Notes under the pieces: generated by a model
The model's database searches: none
What the model saw: only the letters and a program-made list of their open reading frames with translations
Told to the model about the DNA's origin: nothing
Program-made: the position numbers and the translations under genes
In this document: positions 49,091-60,476 of the stretch, piece after piece
How positions within the stretch are numbered: position 1 is the first letter of the stretch
How the letters are laid out: every line of letters starts with the position of its first letter
From: Panulirus ornatus
Taxonomy: Eukaryota > Arthropoda > Malacostraca > Decapoda > Palinuridae
Assembly (NCBI RefSeq): GCF_036320965.1
Contig: NC_092226.1
Coordinates: 24,887,002-24,951,001, forward strand
Length of the DNA stretch: 64,000 bases
Direction of reading: 5' to 3'

Positions 49091-50458
49091 AAAACAGATT
49101 GTTAAATACAGATATACGTAAAATCCCTCAACTATCACCCCAACCAATGTGCAGATATAATGTCTGGTTCACCTCCACTGAGGGTGTGCTCACTGGATTA
49201 AGATACCCCACCAGCACTCGCAGGGTAACCTGGTGAGGGTGTCGCCTCTGGTGTATCAGAACCCACACCACAGCCCCATGGTATACTACCATCACCACAT
49301 GGAGTGTGTTGATCTCACTGAGAGCAACAGAAGAGATCAAGTAGAGGATTGGAGTAGAGGCTGCAGCAGTTGACTCTGTATTAGCCCCTTTCCCTCAAAT
49401 GATGTCACAGGGAAAAGAAGTAGAACATGTTTGTAAGGAAACCTGATGTTAGATCTACGTTATTTCCTACCTCTGTCATCTTCCTGAAGATAAGAAAGTT
49501 TTAGATCATATAAAAGAAGTGTCACAAACACGCCTATAGAGTTGAATTCCTTTGATAGAAGAGATACCTGTACTTATATAGAAGGCCTAAACATTGACCT
49601 CAACACTGTGATACTGGAACACCAAGAATCAGGTTATGTTATCGACACCTCGGCCACGTCACTGACCAAGACCAACCAAATATTCAACTTTCCACAGAAG
49701 AATGTCGTACCTTCACTCACTCTGTAAGACCAGCACGTCTCCTCATCTCTGATTCCAGACCTACAAATAGAGGTCATCTTGACTGATGCAACTGTTTCAT
49801 TTACTCAGGAAGGTTGATGATGTTCTGGTATTTCACCGGAGCTGTCCATGTACGAGGTTCAGACTGAACCTTGAGTGATACTAGAATTCGACTGAAGTGA
49901 CAGTTTATGGTAGATATAGCCAAAGCATTTTGTTTTCCAGTTTTCTTCGGTATTATTATAAATCATGATCATATTTTCCGTCCCAATACTTGGTCACTGA
50001 CCAGGATCGTATAAATATCCTAAAACGCTGATGAATGAACTCTCAGATGTAATATTTCTCCTTATCACACATACGGTGGATCCTTAATAAACTTCTATAT
50101 TAGTTGATTGATAACAAGGGTTTCAGTTATACAACACAGTAAACAACTGTAAATACATACCTTTACCACAGAAATTTATCAAACCTTACTAGACCTAATG
50201 TATACTCTTAATATGCATGAATTTGTATACTCGTATTTCATGGCCAAGAGACCCTGTAAACCTTTGGTAAAATGTGTAGCCACTCCTCCTGCATGACGAG
50301 GTGATAAGCAACAAAGTGTCCAGCCATTTGAGTAAATTACCTAACACTGGGATATCTTAGTGTTGGCTACACTGTACCCTGTCATCAGACGTAAAAAAAG
50401 AATAGCTATTTTTTCCCCCAAGTATAAAAAGTCATCGTGGATCCCACTGCTGAATACG
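49091..50458. other. Unassigned sequence
   Basis: No gene recognised. A 61-codon plus-strand frame at 49542-49727 has ordinary amino-acid composition but no family resemblance, no splice signals I can defend, and no conserved motif. Confidence 0.5.
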
Positions 50459-50582
50459 TTTTATAAACCTGAGTTTGTGTGTTCGTTTATCATTGTTGTT
50501 TTATAAACCTGAGTTTCTGTGTTCCTTTATCATTGTCGTTTTATAAACCTGAGTTTATGTGTTCGTTTATCATTGTCGTTTT
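50459..50582. repeat. 40-bp tandem repeat, three copies
   Basis: Three successive 40-base units beginning ttataaacctgagttt and containing gtttatcattg, differing at two or three positions. It shows no relation to the satellite. Confidence 0.93.
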
Positions 50583-51174
50583 ATTTTGTGATATCCAGAG
50601 AAATTGTCACGCATGATATATCCTCCATACCGGATCTTCCTCTGATTGTAAATTCAGTTTTGATTTACATTTATATAACGTGATGATACAGAGACAAGAT
50701 CTGCTTGTTGGGTTATCCTGAAAACCACAGACATTATTTGTAAAAAGACTCAGGTTGTAAGGAAACATGACAGACAATCATAATAAGAAATTCTGTTTAA
50801 CATGCTATTCAGCGAATAATTTTTGACATTAGCAATGTTTACTGATCATAATGAGGACCAGTAAATGGGACATTGTTTACGAGATGAATTTATTTTGTGA
50901 ACAGAAATATGCAGATGACTTTATATACATCGTTATGTGCTTGTTGTTCCTGAAGTTTTTAAGATATTAATTTCTTGTAACGGGAAATAACACAGTTTCC
51001 GGTGGTGTGAACGCCTCGTGTATATTTCTTTTTTATATTTATTCAGTGTCATGTACATCCTCAGTTGAGAGAGATTCACATAAGCCTTTCCTGGTGATCT
51101 GGGGATTTTCAAGGAAAATAAGATTTTCCTCTGCTACTTCAAACCCAGCCTTGGTGTCGTATTGGCCTCACCGC
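50583..51174. other. Unassigned sequence
   Basis: No gene, RNA or repeat recognised. Confidence 0.5.
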
Positions 51175-51920
<746 letters not shown>

Positions 51921-51921
51921 A

Positions 51922-51990
<69 letters not shown>
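51921..51990. repeat. (TC)n microsatellite
   Basis: About 34 TC units inside a GC-rich context. Serine/leucine and arginine/glutamate open frames across it are artefacts. Confidence 0.95.
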
Positions 51991-51992
<2 letters not shown>

Positions 51993-52039
51993 CACGGACT
52001 GTTGCCTCGCCCTCCAGAGTCACTGTTATTTCCCCCTGT

Positions 52040-52400
52040 TACATAACCTCTCACAGTGGCTGGTTTCTCACCTCCCCCTCCTCCCCTTTTACAGTTACCT
52101 CACACCTTCCCTCCCTTATGGCCACCTCATCTCCCCTCCCTCAGTCACCCCACCTCCTGTCCCTCATGATCATCTCACCTCGTCTCCCTTACAGTCACCT
52201 TACCTTCCCTCCCATCCCTGACAGTCATCTTACTAACCCCCCCCCCCCCCGCACTCACAATTACCTCGTCTCTCCTCCCTCATAGTCATCTCACTTCCTC
52301 TCCTTCACAGCCATCCCGTCTTCCCTCCCTCACAGCAATCACACCTCCCATCCCTCACAGTCATCTACCTCTCCTCCCTCACACCTCAGACACAACAGGG
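52040..52400. repeat. Pyrimidine-rich degenerate minisatellite
   Basis: Irregular units of about 25 to 28 bases built on ctccctcacagtcatctcac, with a run of 12 C near 52239-52250. Strand asymmetry is extreme (CT-rich on plus). Confidence 0.85.
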
Positions 52401-52504
52401 CCCCATATCCGAGTGTATACCATTTTTCTTCCTAGTATATTCTATCATATCCCTCCACAACTATGCCAGTTTTGCAGCTGTACACCATCCTGGTATCTGT
52501 AAGC

Positions 52505-52962
52505 TCGCTCCCTCGAAGACAGCAGTACGACCCTTGATATCGACGGTACGACCCTTTAATCACGCCCTTACGACTCTTGGGTAGAACAGCCTGGCCTGTG
52601 TCTTGACCCATTAGGGTCTGGTCAGAGACCAAGCCACCATATGCAAAGGTCGTGCCCTATGGTCTCGCCGTCGTGCTCAGGGGTCGTATCGTCGTGCTCA
52701 GCGGTTGTACCGTCGTGCTCAGGGGTCGCACCGTCGTGTTTAGGGGTCGTACCGTCATGCTCTGAAATCGTACCGTCGTGCTCAGGGGTCGCACCGTCGT
52801 GCTCAGGGGTCGCACCGTGACGGTGCCTGTTTAGGGGTCGTACGTCAATGCTCTGAAAATCGTACCGTCGTGCTCAGGGGTCGCACCGTCGTGCTCAGGG
52901 GTCGCACCGTCGTGCTCAGGGGTCGTACCGTCGTGCTCAGGGGTCGTACCGTCGTGCTCAGG
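52505..52962. repeat. 21-bp minisatellite array
   Basis: Main block 52641-52962 repeats ggggtcgtaccgtcgtgctca (21 bases, one variant with aatcgtaccg). The preceding piece 52505-52580 holds three diverged units in the opposite orientation (cgacccttgatatcgacggt). The 7-residue periodic frames, VLRGRTV on plus and TVRPLST on minus, follow from the unit length. It is the same family as 43127-43194 and single units near 56375-56460. Confidence 0.92.
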
Positions 52963-53099
52963 AACTTGGGGTATCTAATAAGAGTAATGCTTCTCTGTAG
53001 TGAGTGTGTCGTCAAAGATATAATGGTTGGCCGTGGGACATTAAGAATAACTCTGTAACAGCAGCAAGACTTGGCCTGCAGGGAAAGAGTAGTAGGGTC

Positions 53100-54140
53100 C
53101 ATCACCACTAACCACGCCCGTCACCACCAAACACGCCCATCACCAGTGACCACGCCAATCGCCACTAAACACGTCCATCACCACTTACCATGCCCATTTC
53201 CCTTAGCAACTGTCATCAGCACGAACCACGCCACCCGTTACCAATAAGCACACCCGCCAGTACTTACCATGCCCACCAATACCAACCACGCATATCACCA
53301 CTAGCCATGCCCACCACCACGTATATCATTACTAACCACGCCCATTACACGTCACTATGCCCGTCGCCACTAGCCACAAACACCACCGTTAGAAGGACTC
53401 ATTTAGCGCTAACCTTATTACCATCGCCGCTCACCATATCTATCGCCACTGACCTACCCCTACCCCCACAAACTACTCTCAGCATCCCTAAATGGGCCCA
53501 TCACCGCAAAAAAAAGGCCCATCGTTACCAATCGTGCACATCACCACTAACCACACCCATCATTATTAACAACAAACATCTCTATTCACCATCCCTTGCA
53601 CCACTAACCATAGCCATCGTCACTAACCACACCCATTGCCACTAACCACACTCGTCACTACTAACCACTACGCCTACCATCCGGATCAACAACTAACATC
53701 TGCCAACCATATCGACCACCACGTATCTACCACAATTCACCTCCAGAGCCGCACTCATAACCGTACAACCACTAACCACGTCTACCACCTCTAACACGTC
53801 CACAACCAACAGACACACCTTCCAAACCATCACCACGCCCACCACTGCTGAACATAGCTCGCACTGACCACTGCCACAACCAGTAAACACAATCACTATG
53901 GCCGACCACGTCTACCATACCCACAGTTTATAACCACGCCCACAACCACTGATCAGTGACACCTATCAACCACGCTCACAACTTGATGACCACGCCCACA
54001 GCTCATAACCACACCCAGGGCTTATAATCACACTCGCATCTAATAACCACGCCCACAGCACTCATCAGTCACAACCACTGACAACGCCCATAGCTTATAA
54101 ACGCGCCCAGAATCACTAATCACCCACAACTGCTACCCAC
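53100..54140. repeat. Degenerate accacgcccatcaccacta minisatellite
   Basis: About 1 kb of loosely repeated units, 18 to 26 bases, built on ccactaaccacgcccatcac. Divergence increases to the right, where the wording shifts to ataaccacgcccacagc. It is strongly C- and A-rich on the plus strand. Confidence 0.88.
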
Positions 54141-54690
54141 GATCGAGGTTTATGACCCAGGGTAATGACTGCTTATCCCGCTAGATCTCATAACCTCATC
54201 CATCTACCAGCCACAGTACCCAGCACGCCCGCAGACCCAGTGCCAACAATACCTCAACCCCGATCAGCCTTTAGTCCATCCATTACCAGGCTATATTTGT
54301 GGAGGCTAGTGTATGTATGTCATGAGGTGGAGAACACCATAGTGCCACCTGGAGCGCGGCAGTGCCCGTGGCATTGGTCAGGTCCCGCGCCCCTACACAC
54401 ACTGGCCAGACCCACCTGACCACGGCGGGCACACTCGGGTCTGCCTTGTTCCTCCTACACCCACAGTTTAACCTGCCTTACGTTCGTTGTTGATAGAAAA
54501 ACACATATGGATAATGATTACATTTCTTACTTTTGAAACATCGAAAGTACAGCAAAAAAAAAAAAAGTCATAGGTAAGTGAAAATCACTGTGTCTCGGCA
54601 AGACCACCGTTGCTACTACTAAGTGCAGCGTCTCTAACACAGAGTTAAACGTGATTTCCTTTCATAGAGGCAAAAGTACGTAGGTAAGGG
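54141..54690. other. Unassigned sequence upstream of a CpG island
   Basis: Moderately GC-rich, no recognised gene. A gtaagg donor-like site lies at about 54682. Confidence 0.4.
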
Positions 54691-55200
54691 GAAGCAGCGG
54701 ACCTTGCCTGACACACACAGACCTGGCGTCGGTAACTCTTCGCGCAGCGGTGATGTTGTTGTGGTGGGCGGCCTCCCTGTCGTCACCACTCTTGTTATAT
54801 CTCCTGGTGGAAGCGACGCGCTCCCCTGGGCCCACACCCCTCACATCACCATCACAGCACCGGCACAGGCCCACCGTGAGGCCAAGTTCACCGCTCACCA
54901 GCCAAGCACACCAACACGACGCTCGTTCTTGCAGAAAACCGACGACTGCTTGGCGGCGGCGGCGGGGCCAGGGTGGGGCGGGGCGGGGCGGGGCGGGGCG
55001 GGGCGCTCCTCCGGCCGCCCCGCGATTTCCTTCAACCCTACCTGGCGGAGGGCGGCCCCCATCTCCGACCCTTTCTAATATCATCGGACTATTAGTGCGT
55101 AATTAATCCCGCCGCGTTCGGTACCGTGCAGTAGGTTCCTCTGCCGTTTTTGTCGTGGCCGCTCGCCAGGCGACCACTTTTTCGCCGCCGACATGCAGTA
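54691..55200. promoter_or_regulatory. CpG island with GGGGC repeat, candidate promoter
   Basis: The segment is rich in CpG dinucleotides, unlike nearly all of the window, and contains a run of ggggc units at about 54973-55005. This run could form a G-quadruplex on the plus strand and offers overlapping Sp1-like ggggcgggg sites. I see no clear TATA box. A promoter role is inferred from composition only; a GC-rich repeat is the alternative. Confidence 0.35.
54753..54875 (+). CDS. Candidate first exon with signal peptide (weak)
   Basis: An ATG at 54753, with G at -3, opens a frame reading MLLWWAASLSSPLLLYLLVE then ATRSPG. This looks like a secretory signal: a hydrophobic core with two Trp, then a VEA-T cleavage-like site at about residue 21. 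At 54876 a gtgagg donor-like site follows, which would end a 123-base, phase-0 exon. Without it the frame runs into low-complexity Arg/Gly from the ggggc repeat, so a spliced exon is the only sensible reading. No downstream exon is recognised and no family is suggested. Chance is a real alternative in GC-rich DNA where all frames tend to be open. Confidence 0.2.
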
Positions 55201-55700
55201 AGGGACAATAATTGTTCAGGGAAAAAGCGAGAGTAACCACGACCATCTTGATATAGAGATTGATACAGTCTCTAATTATATCGTTCATCCTCAGCAGGGC
55301 GGCGAATCAAGCACCAGAATTTCCAGATCATACGATAGTGGCAGAAAACTTCCTGCAAATTTTGTCTGGCTTCCCTCTCATTTGCTGATCAACATTGCAA
55401 GTATCAGGTTTACCCCGGGAGCCGTGTGCAGCCCGCGTCCATCTGCCGACTCCGGCTTCGGACACAAAATAGGGTAACGGTATGAAACACTAGATCGAAA
55501 TCTAATTCACATGACGGATGAATGGATCATTTTATCCATTAATTCCATTCGATGCAAAGGTCATGAGGATTTAATGTTGGTAGAAGTCTTTCGTTTAGTG
55601 ATTTCGTATGAACTGGATGCGATCGGATGTCTGAGTGCTCACGTACTTTTAAAAAGACGCGCGCCTTTCAAACCGCCGACTGGTCAGCTTCGTCACTTAA
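55201..55700. promoter_or_regulatory. Candidate regulatory sequence beside the CpG island
   Basis: Non-repetitive sequence with clustered homeodomain- and SOX-like words: taattaatccc at 55100-55110 just before it, the dyad acaataattgt at 55205-55215, ctaattata near 55272, and ccattaattcc near 55537. An inverted pair aatggat/atccatt lies at about 55530. No coding frame is convincing. The role is inferred from word clustering, which AT-rich DNA can produce by chance. Confidence 0.25.
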
Positions 55701-55719
55701 GATACCGACAGAGAGACCG

Positions 55720-57360
55720 GGCTGAGGCAGAGGGTGGGGGTTGGCAGGGGGGGTGTTGTGTGAGGGTTGCAGGAGGGAGGGTGAAAAAGGGGGGGTGGTG
55801 GGGGAGTGGGTGAGAATGAAGCCAGTTAGGGAGGGAGAGTAGGAGGAGGAGGGGTGGTGGGGGAAGAGGTAAACACAGTAGGAGAGTTGTGGGAGGGTTG
55901 GTGGGCAGGAGGTGGGATGGATGGAGTGAATGACAAGGGAAAAAAAAGAGGAAGAAAAAACGGTTGAATGAAATAGGCCGGAGTGCAAAAATTGTGACGA
56001 GGGAGGAGACGTGTTGTAGCCGGAGCGTGAGACCCGGCGTTGAGGGAGGACGTTGCACAAGTAGTTCTTGAGGGAGAGTGTGGGAGAGTTTGGGACGGTT
56101 ATGCAGGAGAGCGTGGGACGGCCTGGAAGATGTGGGACAGGTACCGTGTACCGAGGGCATCGCTAGACGGTGCATGAGTCGTGGTGCAGGTGATGCAGAG
56201 ACGGGGAGGGGAGGGTGGCGGCACAGCATGGAGGAGGGAGGGTTGTGGTACAGCTGGTGTTGTGTGTGACAGAGATGAGGCAGGATCTGGCAGCTAGAGC
56301 GTCGAGGACAAACGTTGACCTGGGAACGATGAAGTACGACAATGAACAAATCGTTTTAGCCGCTTGAGCACGACAGGACGACCCTTGGGGATGATGTCAG
56401 AACCTTTAGCTTGACCCTTAAGGTTCATGCCAATAGCTAAGGGTCATACAGTAGTGCTCAAGATGGTTGAGGATGGGCGATACATATGTAGGGTTGAGGG
56501 AGGGAGTGATAGAGGTGGGCGTTGGACTGATAGCTTTTGAGAATGTGTAGGTCTGACTGGCAGAGTTGGAGTAGGATTCACGACAGAGAGGGATAAGGTG
56601 AGCGAAGGATAGACTGTATGCTTGGCGTGGGTGGAACAGGAGGGAGTCTTTTAGGACTCAGGGTTGAGGGTAGGCGAGACGGGAGTGTGGCAAGGGGTGG
56701 ATTGGAATCGAGGTAGCCTCTAGGGCTTGGGCTGTGGGAGAGCTTGGGACAGACAACGTTGATAGAAAGAATGGAATGCAGCAGGAAGGGAATTCGTGGA
56801 ACAGAACGACACCAAGGAATCAAGTAGAACAGATATTTAGGTAAAGCAGGAAAGAATGAGATTTTTGAGGGAGGTCGTGGGTCCGAGAGTGTTGAGGCAG
56901 CTCGTGGGACAGACTGTTGAGACAAGAAATGGAACAGAGTATTGAGGCAAGTTGAGGGATAGAGAGTTTTGAGGCTAATCATGGGACAGATAATGTTTAG
57001 GCAAGTCGTTGGACAGAGTGTTGACGCAAGTCGTGGGACAGACAGTGTTGAGGCAAGGGTGGGACAGTGTTAAGGTAAAGAAGATGTGGGACGGATCATT
57101 AAGATAGAGCGCGAGACAGAATGCTGAGGGATGGCAAGGGATGGACTGGCGTTAACGATTGTGGGACGGAAGGAAGAATGTGTGGGACGGGCAGCACTGA
57201 CTGACTCAGGTCTGGGATGAACAGTCGTGGGCAGCATCCGTGATAGACAATGGGAAGCATGGGTTAGGTGGGTGACATTCCTCTGTGATGGCGCATGTGA
57301 TCGATAGCTCATATGATTCTCCCTTCTGGAGGAACGATATTTTTCCCCTGGGTGTATGAC
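55720..57360. repeat. G-rich degenerate minisatellite region
   Basis: Bases 55720-55900 are nearly pure G/A/T on plus (ggaggga, gggggtgg). From about 56040 to 57240 irregular units of roughly 25 to 30 bases recur, such as gtgggacagactgttgaggc and ttgaggcaagtcgtgggaca. Around 56375-56460 two diverged 21-mer units (cgacccttgggg, aagggtcatacagtagtgctc) interrupt it. No gene; long minus-strand Ser/Pro/Leu frames follow from composition. Confidence 0.8.
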
Positions 57361-57365
57361 GGGCA

Positions 57366-57368
<3 letters not shown>

Positions 57369-57417
<49 letters not shown>
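57369..57417. repeat. (TG)n microsatellite
   Basis: About 24 TG units between the G-rich minisatellite and the duplicated block. Confidence 0.95.
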
Positions 57418-57418
<1 letters not shown>

Positions 57419-57439
57419 GGGAGGGAAGAGGGTTATGTT

Positions 57440-58230
57440 TGGCAAGGATGGAAAGTATGGACACTGTAGAAGGGGTGACATAGATGGTACAGGTTGGAGA
57501 GGGGTGCATGGACGGAAAAGGGTAGAAAGGGTACTATGGAAGTTGCAGAGTGGAAGCACGAGCGGTACAAGGTAAGAGGGGAAGCATAGACGGTATATGA
57601 TGGATGGAGAAACATAGATGGTACAGGGTGGGAGTGAAAGTTTCCATCTACGTCTCTACACAAAACCAATCGCTACACGTTCAAGTGTTTTTAGAGAAAA
57701 ATTATTTTAGGTCGGGAGTTTTTCTTCATAAGGTTTGCTTCTGCGCAAAGGAATTAGTTTCGTTGCACCTCTTTGTACTCTTTCTAGTTATCCTTTGTTG
57801 CTCATCAGATGTGGTGCTCAGAACCGAACACCTTATTCTAATTAACGTCTGATTAGAGTAGGTACTGTGTATTCCGTTTTATGGTTTTTAAAGCTACTTA
57901 TGTAAGCTAACGCTCTGTTTGTTTTATTATATGCAGCTAAGCATTGCTTTATGTCTGTTAAATCGTTGCTGATGATCATTCCAAAGTCTTTTTTCCCTTG
58001 TATTTCTGACAATGACACGCAGATTATTATATGTGTGTTTGACTTGTCTAACGCCAGAATTAATTACTTTTCATTTGTGTGTAATGATCTGTTTGTCATA
58101 ATCTCTGACCAGTGCATCAGTTTGCCAAAATCTCTTTGACTTTCTAAACGGTAAAGCTATCTTTGAGCGTCATATCCTCATTTCGTGTCATCGGGGAATT
58201 TTGAAACTCGGCCAGTGACAGAGGGAGCCT
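57440..58230. repeat. Left copy of a diverged direct duplication
   Basis: Bases 57455-58230 reappear in the same order at 59140-59820. Matching landmarks include gtatggacactgta, ccatctacgtct, gttatcctttgttg, tactgtgtattc and aaagctatctttga. The first 200 bases are a loose minisatellite (acatagatggtacagg); the rest is the CR1-like fragment listed separately. The right copy differs mainly by small deletions. Confidence 0.9.
57680..58215 (-). pseudogene. CR1-like LINE reverse transcriptase, C-terminal half (minus strand)
   Basis: On the minus strand one frame reads KKDFGMIISNDLTDIKQCLA, then YNKTNRALAYISSFKNHKTE. After two stops come APHLMSNKG, LERVQRGATKLIPLRRSKPY and EEKLPT, then NNFSLKTLERV. 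These are, in order, the DLGV-ISNDL, KANR-LG-I, WSPHL, LE-VQR-ATKLIP and YEERL boxes of CR1/L2-type LINEs. It lacks the catalytic domain and has several in-frame stops. The opposite strand has no comparable match. It is closer to a typical CR1 consensus than the copies at 1.1, 3.8 and 42.2 kb. Confidence 0.87.
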
Positions 58231-58656
58231 GGCTCTCGTGGGGCCGGGTGGGATAACAAGCTCAACCCTCTACGCCCAGTACTTGTGTCCCTCACCACCG
58301 GCGGGACGCCCTAGGGCGTAGGCCCCGCACCTCCTGAGTTGTAGGAAGGTTTAATCTCAAACAACAACAGTCAGTGAGTCGCGTCTCAGGATCATAATAT
58401 GGTTAATGAATAATGTCTGTCCTTGAACTGACCCATGCATTAGGTACCCCGCTTGTTACGGTGGGCCAGTCGGATCCTTCTCCGTTCACTACGGCTCATT
58501 ATCTTCTGTCTGTAGGCCAGCGTGCTCTCCTGGCACAAATTTGTGTTTGTTACGACACCAGCTTAAATTTTTTTCGTATTTTCTTTTTTCTTAGTAGCAC
58601 ATATCAAAAGCTCTTAGCAAGTCTGAGCATATATCATCTGAGGCTATTTGTGAATG

Positions 58657-58658
<2 letters not shown>
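58231..58658. other. Unassigned sequence
   Basis: GC-moderate segment with a short palindromic ccctagggcgtaggcc near 58310 and a caacaacaacagt run. I tested it by eye for tRNA or 5S resemblance and saw none. Confidence 0.45.
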
Positions 58659-58704
<46 letters not shown>

Positions 58705-58798
58705 GTGGGAAGTATTCTTTCACCCCTATCCCCAGGGATAATATACATATATATATACATATACACACACACACACATACACACACATACGCACATAC
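58659..58798. repeat. (TA)n / SINE head fragment / (TA)n-(CA)n
   Basis: Bases 58659-58702 are TA. Bases 58703-58742 carry acgtgggaagtattctttc and tccccagggata, the reverse-complemented head of the SINE-like element described at 59844. Then TA and CA repeats continue to about 58798. Only about 40 bases of the SINE remain. Confidence 0.85.
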
Positions 58799-59128
58799 AC
58801 TGGAGGAAGTGAAGTGTTTTAGATATCTGGGAGTGGATCTGTCAGCGGATGGAACCATGGAAGCGGAAGTGGATCATAGGGTGGGGGAGGGGGCGAAAAT
58901 TTTGGGAGCCTTGAAAAATGTGTGGAAGTCGAGAACATTATCTCGAAAGCAAAAATGGGTATGTTTGAGGAATAGTGGTTCCAACAATGTTGTATGGTTG
59001 CGAGGCGTGGGCTATGATAGAGATGTGCGCAGGAGGATGGATGTGCTGGAAATGAGATGTTTGAGGACAATGTGTGGTGTGAGGTGGTTTGATCGAGTAA
59101 GTAACGTAAGGGTAGGGTGGTGTGGTTG
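58799..59128 (+). pseudogene. LINE fragment, RT C-terminal region (same family as 14370-17412)
   Basis: The frame reads LEEVKCFRYLGVDLSADGTM, AEVDHRVGEGAKILGALKNV and WKSRTLSRK. After one frame slip MDVLEMRCLRTMCGVRWFDR and VSNVRV follow. It matches the minus-strand LINE protein closely over about 110 residues, beginning at the motif E region. Neither a 5' part nor the 3' UTR is present, so it is a both-ends-truncated piece, bounded left by a CA tract and right by the duplicated block. Its high similarity to the 14370-17412 copy suggests a fairly recent origin. Confidence 0.92.
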
Positions 59129-59139
59129 GTAGTGTGATG

Positions 59140-59820
59140 TATGGAGGAAAGGTATTGCAGGTGAGTATGGACACTGTAGGGACATAGATGGTTTACAGGT
59201 TGGAGGTGCACATGGAAGTAAGGACATGAAGTTGCAGAGGGAAGCAGACGTACAGGTAAGGGGGAACATAACGTATGATGATGGAGAAACAGTGGACAGG
59301 ATCGGGAGTGAAAGTGCCATCTACGTCTTACACAAACCATCGCTACACGTCAAGGTGTTGATAGAAAAATTTTTTGTCGGGAGTTTTCTTCATAGGTCGT
59401 TAGCGCAAAGGAAGTCGGCACCTCTTGTACCTTACAGTTATCCTTTGTTGTCATCAGGTGGTGTTAGACCGTCATTATTAATTAAGTGCTAGTTAGAGTA
59501 GATACTGTGTATTCGTTAGGTTTAAAGCTACTATGAAGCAACGCTGTGTTGTTTATTATTGCAGCTAATTGCTTTATGCTGTAAATCGTTGCTGTGTATG
59601 CGAGGGGGTTTTGCCATTTTTTCTCATTCATTGCGCATATCAATGGTGTGAACTGTCTAAAGCCAGAAATAAATTACTTTATTAAAGAATAGTAATGAAT
59701 CTTTTGTATATAATCTTGACATATCATTTGCAAAATATCTTGACTTATAAACGTAAAGCTATCTTTGACGTCATATCCTCATTCTGTCTCGGGGAATTGA
59801 AACTGGCAGAGGAGGGAGCT
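59140..59820. repeat. Right copy of the diverged direct duplication, with CR1-like fragment
   Basis: This is the counterpart of 57455-58230, about 12 per cent shorter, because it is missing many one- to five-base pieces spread along its length. The CR1-like minus-strand boxes are still traceable but the frame is ruined. It ends at gagggagc, where a (TA)n tract begins; the left copy continues as unrelated sequence. Loss confined to tiny deletions is unusual for normal drift and is discussed as a finding. Confidence 0.88.
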
Positions 59821-59843
59821 ATATATATATATATATATATATA

Positions 59844-60076
59844 TTCCCTGGGGATAGGGGAGAAAGAATACTTCCCACGTATTCCCTGCGTGTCGTAGAA
59901 GGCGACTAAAAGGGGAGGGAGCGGGGGGCTGGAAATCCTCCCCTCTCGTTTTTTTTTAATTTTCCAAAAGAAGGAACAGAGAATTGGGCCAGGTGAGGGT
60001 ATTCCCTCAAGGGCCCAGTCCTCTGTTCTTAACGCTACCTCGCTAATGCGGGAAATGGCAAATAGTTTGAAAGAAA

Positions 60077-60094
<18 letters not shown>
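59844..60094 (+). mobile_element. SINE-like element, copy A
   Basis: A 250-bp element that starts tccctggggataggg next to a TA tract, contains tgtcgtagaaggcgacta and ggaaatcctcccctct, then a paired accagg/ccctc region, and ends in cgctacctcgctaatgcggg followed by a poly(A) of about 20 and (TA)n. Non-coding, with an A-rich tail, and a 3' end shared with the LINE of this window, it has the architecture of a SINE mobilised by that LINE. I cannot identify a tRNA, 5S or 7SL head or clear A and B boxes, so the promoter class is unknown. Confidence 0.82.

Positions 60095-60166
<72 letters not shown>
60095..60166. repeat. (TA)n between SINE tails
   Basis: About 36 TA units connecting the poly(A) tail of copy A with the tail of copy B. 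Confidence 0.95.
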
Positions 60167-60169
<3 letters not shown>

Positions 60170-60396
60170 TTCCATACTATTCGCCATTTCCCGCGTTAGC
60201 GAGGTAGCGTTAAGAACAGAGAACTGGGCCTTTGAGGGAATATCCTCACCTGGCCTCCTTCTCTGTTCCTTCTTTTGGAAAATCAAAAAAAAATGAGAGG
60301 GGAGGATTTCCAGCCCCCAGCTCCCTTCCCTTTTAGTCGCCTTGTACGACACGCAGGGAATACGTGGGAAGTATTCTTTCTCCTCTGTCCCCAGGG

Positions 60397-60400
<4 letters not shown>
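60167..60400 (-). mobile_element. SINE-like element, copy B (inverted)
   Basis: Reverse complement of copy A over its full length: tail at left (tattcgccatttcccgcg), then ggcctccttctctgttcc, the poly-A-like aaaaaaaaatgagagggg, ttttagtcgcc, and the head tccccagggata at 60390-60400. It has a short tail reading tatggaagaa on its own strand, the same as in the LINE tail at about 45335. Differences from copy A are single substitutions and small indels. Another TA tract follows its head. Confidence 0.85.

Positions 60401-60476
<76 letters not shown>

Noticed and set aside
52845..53108. VLRGRTV or TVRPLST repeat proteins
   Set aside because: Explained by the 21-base minisatellite unit.
54662..55106. 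Long Arg/Gly/Pro frames through the ggggc run
   Set aside because: GC-rich DNA keeps many frames open. Only the short leader-like start at 54753 is worth keeping as a weak candidate.
58231..58400. tRNA or 5S-like gene
   Set aside because: GC-rich with short palindromes, but no cloverleaf pairing, no TTCGANTC B box and no 5S internal control region.
59844..60400. Protein-coding gene across the SINE copies
   Set aside because: The long open frames combine TA-tract Ile/Tyr repeats with SINE sequence; the element is non-coding.
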